A DNA stretch of 5,056 nucleotides from Nitrospirota bacterium (GTDB lineage: Bacteria; Nitrospirota; Thermodesulfovibrionia; Thermodesulfovibrionales; Magnetobacteriaceae): assembly GCA_015233485.1 (NCBI GenBank), contig JADFXO010000007.1, forward strand, positions 1-5,056. The letters run 5' to 3'. The position numbers were made by a program, and so were the translations under genes. Shown here one piece after another: positions 1 to 5,056 of this stretch. The notes under the pieces were generated by a model. The model did no database searches. It was not told the DNA's origin and saw only the letters and a list, made by a program, of their open reading frames with translations. How positions within the stretch are numbered: the stretch's first letter is position 1; each line of letters opens with the position of its first letter.

Positions 1-336
1 GATAAAGGCATTGACGATGTGCCGGATGTAAGGATAATAGCAAAAGGGACCTCATCCCTGATAGCCAAAGAGCAGCAGGCGATAAGGCGGAGTGAGTTCC
101 TGCGTGCGACGAACAATCCGGTAGACATGGAGATAATCGGCACAGACGGCCGCAGACAACTATTAAGAGAAGCTGCAAGGGCGCTTGAGCTTGATGTAAA
201 CAAGATAGTCCCTGAACCTGCCGCGGCGCAAACGCACAACTCAGCAAGCGCGCTGAGCAATGTCGATACCCAGCCCGACCGGAAGGTAAACGCCGCTGGA
301 GATGCCGCGTCAGGCGGTGATTTTAATTTGTTCTAA
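1..336 (+). CDS. Phage portal protein, C-terminal end (copy 1, 5' partial)
   Basis: The frame is open from base 1 to the TAA at 334-336, so the gene begins outside the window; a GTG at 19 is only an internal codon. The visible 111 residues match, from memory, the C-terminal part of podovirus-type portal (head-tail connector) proteins: a D-V-x-I-I-A-K-G-T-S-S-L-I-A-K-E-Q-Q block, then R-x-E-F-L-x-A-T-x-N-P-x-D-M, I-I-G-x-x-G-R, L-L-R-E-A-A and a D-x-x-K-I-V-P-E segment, ending in a low-complexity Ala/Ser/Gln/Asn tail. In phages the portal forms the dodecameric ring at the capsid vertex through which DNA is packaged and ejected. The same sequence recurs at 3348-3683 at about 92% nucleotide identity (28 differences in 336 counted by eye). 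Whether this copy is full length cannot be seen here. The portal reading is family knowledge, not a database result. Confidence 0.7.
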   Translation, partial: DKGIDDVPDVRIIAKGTSSLIAKEQQAIRRSEFLRATNNPVDMEIIGTDGRRQLLREAARALELDVNKIVPEPAAAQTHNSASALSNVDTQPDRKVNAAGDAASGGDFNLF

Positions 337-348
337 AGAGTGAACCCG

Positions 349-372
349 GGATTCCTGCAAAAGCAGGAATCC
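349..372. repeat. REP-like palindrome just after portal copy 1
   Basis: A perfect 10-bp inverted repeat (349-358 with 363-372; arm GGATTCCTGC) surrounds an AAAA loop, 12 bases after the portal stop codon. It is followed by CTCAAAACC rather than a T-run, so it does not look like an intrinsic terminator and transcription could continue into the gene at 439. Its shape (GGATTCCTGC ... GCAGGAATCC) resembles the dispersed REP palindromes of the type ATTCCCGC...GCGGGAAT found in several Gram-negative phyla. That likeness is from memory, and only one copy lies in this window. Confidence 0.55.
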
Positions 373-438
373 TCAAAACCAGTTCATATCAAAACTACCC
401 GCATTCGCGGCGGTAAAACCAGACCCACAGGAGGAAGG

Positions 439-1086
439 ATGGAAGAACATTTTTGGATTCAAGGTGAAGATGGTAAGATGGAAGGAAGCCTTCATGGTGT
501 TCCCAAACAAGGAGGCGAGAACGATGCAGCTAAGAACAGGAAGCCTAACCCTTTTCTTGCAAAGTTAAGAAAAAGGATGGAGAACAAGCGCCAAAACCGT
601 GCTGCTTTGGTTAGTGATAAGCAACCTGTTTCTTCGCCTAATACTTTTACAGAACGAATTAACAGACAGATCAACGATCTCAAAGAATCAGCTGATATTT
701 TTTTGAAAGCGGCTGCTATAGCGAAAAAGGAGAAAGATAAGATGGACGTTGCTTATGATCGTTTGAAGAATACTCCTTATGGTAATGAAGGGGTAGATAA
801 ATTCTATCACAGTGTAGCTCATTGCAAAATCGCCAGGCTTGGGTATAAAGGGGAAATTTCTTCACATGCCTTGGGTTTAGGAAAGGAAATATATGATGTA
901 CTTAAAGAACATTTCAAAAATCCTAACCCTTGGGGTACCATAGCAAAGGGACAAGACAGTGTGGAAGACATGAAAGCAAACGAAATAGGCAGACAAGCAG
1001 GAATAAATGGTGATCCCTCTAAGTCCTGTGAAGAACTGTGTAAAGGGCAATGGCCAAAGGGTATTCCAGAGAACTACAAGCAATGA
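439..1086 (+). CDS. Cargo protein with serum amyloid A-like C-terminal domain
   Basis: I choose the ATG at 439 because AGGAGG lies at 429-434. The frame is open back to a GTG at 340, but that start would run through the palindrome and has no ribosome binding site. The 215-aa product has three parts. Residues 1-20 carry a short H-F-W-I-Q-G-x-D-G-K motif. Residues 30-110 are lysine-rich and probably helical or coiled. Residues 116-215 resemble the serum amyloid A family: D-K-F-Y-H at 120-124, A-R-L-G-x-x-G at 132-138, G-K-E-x-x-D at 148-153, D-S-x-x-D-x-x-A-N-x-x-G-R at 173-185, and a P-K-G-I-P-E-N-Y end at 206-213. Human SAA has D-K-Y-F-H, D-S-L-A-D-Q-A-A-N-E-W-G-R and P-A-G-L-P-E-K-Y in the same order. 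Cysteines at 129, 197 and 201 could form a disulfide or metal site. There is no signal peptide. Function is unknown; a toxin or structural cargo role is possible. Confidence 0.8.
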   Translation: MEEHFWIQGEDGKMEGSLHGVPKQGGENDAAKNRKPNPFLAKLRKRMENKRQNRAALVSDKQPVSSPNTFTERINRQINDLKESADIFLKAAAIAKKEKDKMDVAYDRLKNTPYGNEGVDKFYHSVAHCKIARLGYKGEISSHALGLGKEIYDVLKEHFKNPNPWGTIAKGQDSVEDMKANEIGRQAGINGDPSKSCEELCKGQWPKGIPENYKQ

Positions 1087-1130
1087 TGAGTGTGTTCACC
1101 ATGCACTGAGAAGGTAAGGGAGCGACTGAT

Positions 1131-1181
1131 GTTGCTTGCAATGAAACACTGAAGGTATTGATCAGAGTCATTGCAAGCAAC
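1131..1181. repeat. 14-bp perfect inverted repeat in spacer
   Basis: GTTGCTTGCAATGA (1131-1144) and its exact reverse complement (1168-1181) are separated by 23 bases, about 45 bases after the SAA-like gene. The RNA could form a long stem. A T9 run exists at 1216-1224, but it is 34 bases past the stem, too far for a standard intrinsic terminator. The arm (TCATTGCAAGCAAC) is faintly like the GTCATTGCGAGC end of a common dispersed REP family, so it may be a decayed REP pair. An RNA-level role such as 3'-end protection is equally possible. The rest of the 1087-1349 spacer holds no gene that I can support. Confidence 0.5.
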
Positions 1182-1210
1182 TCATGTTTTGACAGTGAAT
1201 TCAAGAAGTA

Positions 1211-1240
1211 TTGCATTTTTTTTTGTTATTAATTTACAAT
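1211..1240 (+). promoter_or_regulatory. Possible sigma-70 promoter for the lipoprotein module
   Basis: TTGCAT (1211-1216) and TACAAT (1235-1240) are 18 bases apart. The -10 matches the consensus at five of six positions and the -35 at only three. The spacer includes T9. Transcription would begin near 1247, leaving a leader of about 100 bases before the ATG at 1350. A small palindrome, ACACT-GAT-AGTGT at 1302-1314, lies in that leader and could be an operator, but nothing else supports this. The gene needs a promoter of its own if the spacer stem at 1131-1181 ends transcription from upstream. Confidence 0.3.
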
Positions 1241-1349
1241 ACGTTATGAAAAGACATGGAGATGCTCGTAGGTGCGTTTATTATAGATATTATTTATAAA
1301 GACACTGATAGTGTTAACAATCCGTTTATGAGATACTAACGAGATAATA

Positions 1350-1937
1350 ATGAATACTAAAAGCATAATAGTAAAATTCTTAAAGCCAATAGCCTTGGGG
1401 TTTATTGTTATGACGACAATAATATCTTGCAGCGAGATAACAGAAATTGTTCTTAGTAAATGGGAGGAGACTTACTATAAAGGAAGCGGCCACGGTAATC
1501 AAGTGATAATTGATAATAATACTGTAGACCTGTACGTTATAACGCTTGATAATTTTACAAAGGATGCCTTTGACATTAGAGAACAGTACGAAACTCCTAA
1601 ATCGCCTTACCGTTCATATTACTGGTTAAGTTTTAACTACTTGACGTTATCAGCTCATTGCAGGGAAGTCAAGAAAGATATGGTTGTATTTCCAAGCTTA
1701 ATATTATCACCAAAATGGTGGCCGGATGCTTTGAAACGCTCACTTTTTCCTATAGGTCGCTCACAATATAAATTTTATTGTTGCAAAGCTTTTGATGTCG
1801 CTGGAGAATTTTCACATTTTGAATATTTTGCTGTTGACAACACAACAAAAAATGGATATTATTGGAAAACGCTATCTGATTTTACCATTGCTAAAAGTAT
1901 TAATAAGTGCTATTATGACTGGGAAATACATAAATAA
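1350..1937 (+). CDS. Predicted outer-membrane lipoprotein, unknown family
   Basis: The 195-aa product starts with a lipoprotein signal: Lys at 4, 9 and 12, a hydrophobic core at about 13-25, and a lipobox I-I-S-C ending at Cys27. Ser28 at the +2 position favours outer-membrane sorting in Gram-negative cells. The mature part (about 169 residues) is rich in Tyr, Trp and Phe and has five further cysteines, including C-C in Y-C-C-K and one near the C-terminus, which suggests disulfides in the periplasm. I do not recognise the family. The ribosome binding site is weak (GAG at 1341-1343), but no better start keeps the signal peptide. The stop lies 16 bases before the next gene, so the two are probably cotranscribed. 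Base composition is AT-rich (16 G/C of 60 at 1501-1560, against 37 of 60 at 241-300 in portal copy 1), which points to separate acquisition. Superinfection exclusion or immunity is a guess. Confidence 0.8.
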   Translation: MNTKSIIVKFLKPIALGFIVMTTIISCSEITEIVLSKWEETYYKGSGHGNQVIIDNNTVDLYVITLDNFTKDAFDIREQYETPKSPYRSYYWLSFNYLTLSAHCREVKKDMVVFPSLILSPKWWPDALKRSLFPIGRSQYKFYCCKAFDVAGEFSHFEYFAVDNTTKNGYYWKTLSDFTIAKSINKCYYDWEIHK

Positions 1938-1953
1938 TTAAATAGGATGCAGA

Positions 1954-3153
1954 ATGAAAGATAATAGTGTTACATTGCTTAACCGTAAATTATTTGATCT
2001 GCTTGATTCATTTCCAAGAGCCACTTGGGAATTGTTGGATTTCCACTATAAGACGTACTTCGAAAAATATGTCAATACCATAGAAAACACTAAAGGCAGA
2101 ACATTGTTCGTCTTTGTCGAAAACATAGATGACATTGTTGCCTATAGTCGCAGATTATTACTGATTGCAGATAATATTGTGTTTAATATTAATCAAGATC
2201 AAGACAACCCCGATCTGTCAATATTCCCTATCCCAGATGAATTTAAAAGTCCCGTGTTGGGGATAAATCCGGTACTTGATCCAATTACTAATAAATTACA
2301 GGTTCCTCCACCAGCTTTAGTAGCTGAAATGATAACAACATTTGCTAAAATATATTCAGAAGGTAAAATTAATGATTCTATTTTTGGTTACAACTGGAGC
2401 AATCCTGATGGAAGCTGGCAAAGATCAACGTTTACAAGAACGTCCCAATCTTATAAAAATGACAAAGGTCAGGATTGTCATATAGCTGTTGGGCTTGGAT
2501 ATAGATATGATGATTCAATCTATAATTGGCTTTTAAAAGATGCCCGCCCTTTACTTCTTAGCGGTCACTTTACGTTTGCTCCCTTCATTCACTTAAATCC
2601 TGATAGCGGTCTTTTAAACGAGCAAATTCAAAAGGCCAGACTTCTTAAATCTATATTAACTATTCGCGATAAAGAATTAAGGTATTCTTCAGGCAACACG
2701 CATTTTATGACCAACCTTGAGGTGCCTTTCCTTGAAAACATTTCCTTGAATTTGCTTTCAAAAGTCTTACAAGATGAAGGAGAATCTCTCAATGCCTTTA
2801 GACGCAAAGTAGACCGTGCAATTGAGGATGTCTTGAAAAAATCAAACTCAAGTGACTTTGAAAAAGAGATGGAATATCTCAAACGTGAGTTCATTGATGA
2901 CGAACTGCAACGTGTAAGAACAGTTTGTCAAAAAATAACAAGAATGAAAGTAATGTCGGCAGCTAATGTCATAATGATAAATGTGGTCGTAACGATTGCT
3001 GGTCTTATGGGTGCTAATTTTCCAGAAATTCTTTTAAGTACCCCTGCATATACACCATTTTTATCTAAACTATACGAGGCATATGAAGAGGAACTAAATA
3101 TTAAAGACAGCCCCATGTACTTTTTATGGAAACTTGGTAATGATATAAAGTAA
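1954..3153 (+). CDS. 399-aa protein with hydrophobic C-terminal segment, unknown function
   Basis: The ATG at 1954 has AGGAT at 1944-1948 and sits 16 bases after the lipoprotein gene, so the two form an operon-like pair. The first 200 residues look like a mixed soluble domain with W-x-x-S-N-P-D-G-S-W near 148-155 and G-H-F-T-F-A-P-F near 204-211. Residues 255-283 carry L-E-V-P-F-L-x-x-I-S-L, then Q-D-E-G-E-S-L-N-A-F-R-R-K, a pattern I have met in uncharacterised bacterial proteins (a P-[FY]-L-x-x-[IV]-S-x-x-x-L ... E-x-x-x-x-F-R-x-x-[LV] type). A charged, probably coiled-coil stretch (282-330) leads into a hydrophobic segment at about 337-360 that could insert in a membrane. The end carries P-M-Y-F-L-W-K-L (387-394). 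No catalytic motif is evident. Composition is AT-rich like the preceding gene. Portal copy 2 starts within about 35 bases after the stop. Confidence 0.8.
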   Translation: MKDNSVTLLNRKLFDLLDSFPRATWELLDFHYKTYFEKYVNTIENTKGRTLFVFVENIDDIVAYSRRLLLIADNIVFNINQDQDNPDLSIFPIPDEFKSPVLGINPVLDPITNKLQVPPPALVAEMITTFAKIYSEGKINDSIFGYNWSNPDGSWQRSTFTRTSQSYKNDKGQDCHIAVGLGYRYDDSIYNWLLKDARPLLLSGHFTFAPFIHLNPDSGLLNEQIQKARLLKSILTIRDKELRYSSGNTHFMTNLEVPFLENISLNLLSKVLQDEGESLNAFRRKVDRAIEDVLKKSNSSDFEKEMEYLKREFIDDELQRVRTVCQKITRMKVMSAANVIMINVVVTIAGLMGANFPEILLSTPAYTPFLSKLYEAYEEELNIKDSPMYFLWKLGNDIK

Positions 3154-3197
3154 GGCATATTTGTTGAGATTAATTGACAACATTCAGTGGAGGCGGC

Positions 3198-3683
3198 ATG
3201 AAGGACATTGCGGCAAACGGCACGGCAAGCGGGTTTTCGATGCTGATAAGCCAGGCGGCGCGCGGCATCAAAAACGTCGTAAAGAACATAGACTCAAAGG
3301 TGATAGCCACATCGGTTGAGAGGCAGTATTATTTCAATCTTGATTACGATAAAGGCATTGACGACGTACCGGATGTAAGGATAATCGCCAAGGGAACATC
3401 GTCCCTGATAGCCAAAGAACAGCAGTCGATAAGGCGGAGTGAGTTCCTGCGCGCGACGAACAATCCGGTAGATATGGAGATAATCGGCACCGATGGCCGC
3501 AGACAACTGTTAAGAGAAGCGGCAAGGGCGCTTGAGCTTGATGTAAACAAGATAGTCCCTGAACCAACCACCGCGCAAGCCCAAAATTCAGCAAGCACGC
3601 TGAGCAATGTCGATACCCAGCCCGACCGGAAGGTAAACGCCGCCGGAGATGCCGCGTCGGGCGGTGATTTTAAATTGTTCTAA
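3198..3683 (+). pseudogene. Phage portal protein C-terminal fragment (copy 2)
   Basis: This is the same portal C-terminal region as copy 1, but here the left end is visible. It begins near T-F-S-G-G-G-M-K-D-I-A-A-N-G-T-A-S-G and lacks the several hundred N-terminal residues of a normal portal. Seen in order from ATG 3198: a helical R-G-I-K-N-V-V-K-N-I-D segment (22-32), V-E-R-Q-Y-Y-F-N (40-47), the K-G-T-S-S-L-I-A-K-E-Q-Q block (65-76), then the R-E-A-A and K-I-V-P-E blocks and the tail. The frame is intact for 161 aa. A GGAGG at 3189-3193 is 4 bases before the ATG, so a short protein could be made. A TTG at 3174 is also in frame but lacks a ribosome binding site. The left junction falls between 3154 and about 3190. 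It could not form a portal ring alone; it is either a duplication scar, a recombination tract, or a translated interactor. Confidence 0.7.
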
Positions 3684-3694
3684 AATTCAAAGAC

Positions 3695-3744
3695 AACGGC
3701 AGATAGCGAGGTAGAAGCTTTACTTCGTTATCTGCCGTTTTTTT
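3695..3744 (+). terminator. Strong intrinsic terminator after portal copy 2
   Basis: Arms 3695-3713 and 3721-3739 form a 19-bp stem (two G-U wobble pairs in the RNA, no mismatch) with a 7-base GAAGCTT loop, and a T7 run spans 3738-3744. It lies 12 bases after the portal stop codon. Copy 1 has no such structure after its stop. It should separate the second cargo pair from upstream transcription, so the genes from 3809 probably use their own promoter. The intervening AT-rich 3745-3790 has only weak candidates, such as TTGCAT at 3762-3767. Confidence 0.9.
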
Positions 3745-3808
3745 AAATACATAAACAAACATTGCATAAGCAATAATAACTGTTTTAAACTAAAAGGAGA
3801 AATCGAAC

Positions 3809-4435
3809 ATGGAAGATTCAGATAAATATATTACTGCAGACAGACTTATTGTATTAATTGGCGAAATTGACCATGAAATTCAACGTTCGCCTATTGATCA
3901 GATCAGACTTACTGAATTACTTGATGAACTTGGTAAAGAAATTCTACATTTAAAACTTTTCCCGGGTAGAATCCTTGAAGTGCTTACCGAAGTATATAAC
4001 TCGGTTTTAAGGTTACTTGCGGAGTTATCTTTGGAGTATTTGCCCATTGATGAGGCTCGCGAAAAGGCCTTACATTGCCTGCAAACCTGCATAGAGGAGA
4101 ATAGATTCCAATGGTCTGAGCTGGTGACCGCACATGATTTACTTAATCCCCTTGCAAACAGGTCAGTTGGATTAGTTCCTGCAAAACTTGGAGCGCCTGC
4201 ACATCCAACATCATGGCAGCATTATTTGCAGTTGTATGGAATCAAAAAGATATTCCCTGAGTTAGACGATTTCTTGCACCCTATAGCCAAATACGGTGGA
4301 AGGGCTGCTTTATTACCAACGTTAGCTGAAGGGGGTTTTGATATTTTAGTTGAAACTGGTTGTTTAGAGTGTTGTTTGCATAATGATGATCCTAAATCCT
4401 GCGATCTGTTTCCACATTGGGTAAGGATAGAATAG
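3809..4435 (+). CDS. 208-aa helical protein with Cys-rich C-terminus, unknown function
   Basis: The ATG at 3809 follows AAGGAG (3794-3799) at 9-base spacing, a good start. There is no signal peptide or membrane segment, so the product is probably cytoplasmic. Residues 8-100 look all-helical, with regular leucines and isoleucines (L-T-E-L-L-D-E-L near 34-41, then I-L-E-V-L-T-E-V). The second half holds G-A-P-A-H-P-T-S-W (128-136) and a Cys-rich end, G-C-L-E-C-C-L-H-N-D-D then K-S-C-D-L-F-P-H-W (184-204). Cysteines 185, 188, 189 and 198 with nearby His191 and His203 could bind a metal. I do not recognise the family. The next gene begins 29 bases downstream with a strong ribosome binding site, which suggests an operon. 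Role unknown; one half of a two-gene effector/immunity or defence pair is a guess. Confidence 0.75.
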   Translation: MEDSDKYITADRLIVLIGEIDHEIQRSPIDQIRLTELLDELGKEILHLKLFPGRILEVLTEVYNSVLRLLAELSLEYLPIDEAREKALHCLQTCIEENRFQWSELVTAHDLLNPLANRSVGLVPAKLGAPAHPTSWQHYLQLYGIKKIFPELDDFLHPIAKYGGRAALLPTLAEGGFDILVETGCLECCLHNDDPKSCDLFPHWVRIE

Positions 4436-4464
4436 TCAAGCGTTAACCATTCAGGAGGATTTAC

Positions 4465-4875
4465 TTGACAGCTAAGGCCATAATTGAGATTGCATCCGTT
4501 ATCATTATAGTGCTTGGTGGTATATTAATGATGTCATTTGGGAGCATAGCACGGATGAATCGGTTTCTTAGCAGGGAAGAATTAAGCCCTGATGAGTTTT
4601 ATCAACAATACTATAAATCGTCGGGGCTGCCCAAAGACCAGGTCATTGAAGTACTAAACTTTGTAGCCATTGAGTTACGTATACCAGCCGAGCTGCTTCG
4701 TCCGACAGATAGATTTACTGAGGAACTGGAGCCTAAAGGTTTGTTTTTTGAATACGCATTTGATGGCCTGATAATGGAGCTGGATATTCTCTTAAGAAAA
4801 AAAGGCTTGACTCAAATACCCGACATAAAAAACATAGACGAATATATTCGATGTATAATAGAGCTTAAAGAGTAA
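4465..4875 (+). CDS. 136-aa single-pass membrane protein with acyl-carrier-like helical domain
   Basis: Translation most likely starts at TTG 4465, because AGGAGGA (4453-4459) sits 5 bases upstream and the next in-frame Met codons fall inside the membrane helix. Residues 5-26 form one hydrophobic helix, followed by S-I-A-R-M-N-R, so the C-terminal domain probably faces the cytoplasm. Residues 38-136 look four-helical: P-x-D-Q-V-I-E-V-L-N-F-V-A-I-E-L, then R-I-P-A-E-L-L-R-P-T-D-R-F-x-x-E-L near 72-88, a hydrophobic stretch with D-x-L-x-x-E-L-D near 100-107, and an I-K-N-I-D-E-Y-I end at 121-128. The order resembles acyl carrier proteins and the ACP-like DUF1493 group. The D-S-L phosphopantetheine site of a true carrier is not present (D-G-L occurs at 100-102), so it is unlikely to carry acyl chains. 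L-R-P-x-D-R-F also recalls small immunity-type proteins. It is probably coexpressed with the 208-aa gene. Confidence 0.75.
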   Translation: MTAKAIIEIASVIIIVLGGILMMSFGSIARMNRFLSREELSPDEFYQQYYKSSGLPKDQVIEVLNFVAIELRIPAELLRPTDRFTEELEPKGLFFEYAFDGLIMELDILLRKKGLTQIPDIKNIDEYIRCIIELKE

Positions 4876-4926
4876 AAAGACAGATTTATTTATTGGGCAT
4901 GAAACTTGGCCGATGACCAATTATTT

Positions 4927-5012
4927 GGAATCAAAAACGTCGTAAAGAGCATAGCCTCAAAAGTAATAGAGACATCCGTAGACGGCTGTACTACTTCAAT
5001 CCCGACTACGAT
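4927..5012 (+). pseudogene. Frameshifted portal fragment (copy 3)
   Basis: These 86 bases align with 3264-3350 of copy 2 at about 80% identity, with one missing base. The first part reads G-I-K-N-V-V-K-S-I-A-S-K-V-I-E-T-S-V. After 4980 the frame must shift by one base (a G missing near 4983) to read R-L-Y-Y-F-N-P-D-Y-D, which matches R-Q-Y-Y-F-N-L-D-Y-D of copy 2. Without the shift the frame meets a TAA near 5047. Similarity stops at D-Y-D, and the 44 bases up to the window edge are unrelated to copies 1 and 2. There is no convincing start upstream. It is more diverged than copies 1 and 2 are from each other, so it is either older or from another phage. Confidence 0.7.
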
Positions 5013-5056
5013 CGTGCATCTACCGTTTTTGAACTTCTTGAACTGCTAACCCGCAT

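Noticed and set aside
340..438. N-terminal extension of the SAA-like gene from GTG 340
   Set aside because: It would translate through the palindrome at 349-372 and has no ribosome binding site, while ATG 439 has AGGAGG just upstream.
1131..1224. Intrinsic terminator made of the 14-bp stem and the T9 run
   Set aside because: The T-run begins 34 bases after the stem, and no shorter stable stem sits directly before it.
3174..3202. TTGACA at 3174-3179 as a promoter -35 box for portal copy 2
   Set aside because: There is no acceptable -10 at the right spacing; 3197-3202 reads CATGAA.
3294..3607. Minus-strand open frames across portal copy 2
   Set aside because: They overlap a conserved coding frame whose substitutions between copies follow the plus-strand codon positions, so they are shadows.
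4465..4875. Functional acyl carrier protein
   Set aside because: No Asp-Ser-Leu phosphopantetheine site is present and the protein carries a membrane helix.
1..5012. Diversity-generating retroelement or CRISPR-like repeats as an explanation of the repeated sequence
   Set aside because: The repeats are long coding segments with mainly synonymous differences. There is no adenine-biased variation, no reverse transcriptase and no short regular spacing.

Overview
The window looks like a prophage or prophage remnant in a Gram-negative bacterium. The phage assignment rests on two long copies and one decayed copy of a sequence that I read as the C-terminal end of a podovirus-type phage portal (head-tail connector) protein. 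The Gram-negative assignment rests on a lipoprotein with a serine after its lipobox cysteine and on a moderate, patchy G+C content. I cannot name the species. A REP-like palindrome at 349-372 is of a kind I associate with Desulfobacterota and Nitrospirota, but this is a weak hint.

Layout, all genes on the + strand. Positions 1-336 are the end of portal copy 1, which is open at the left edge. A short palindrome follows, then a 215-aa cargo gene (439-1086) whose C-terminal half resembles the serum amyloid A (SAA) family. A 263-base spacer (1087-1349) carries a 14-bp inverted repeat, a T9 run and a possible promoter. Next comes a tight, AT-rich gene pair: a predicted lipoprotein (1350-1937) and a 399-aa protein with a hydrophobic C-terminal segment (1954-3153). 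Portal copy 2 (about 3187-3683) starts directly after that pair, lacks most of the portal protein, and ends in a strong intrinsic terminator (3695-3744). A second cargo pair follows: a 208-aa protein with a cysteine-rich C-terminus (3809-4435) and a 136-aa single-pass membrane protein with an acyl-carrier-like helical domain (4465-4875). The window ends in a short frameshifted third portal fragment (4927-5012).

The main point is the architecture: portal 3' end, cargo, portal 3' end, cargo, portal fragment. Homology between copies 1 and 2 stops within a few bases after the portal stop codon, and the sequence beyond it is different each time. This suggests that the portal 3' end serves as a recombination platform, or is left as a scar, where unrelated cargo genes accumulate. 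It recalls the displaced tip cassettes of rhs and other polymorphic-toxin loci. The cargo functions are unknown. Membrane or envelope anchoring in two of the modules would fit defence, superinfection exclusion or toxin/immunity roles, but this is inference.
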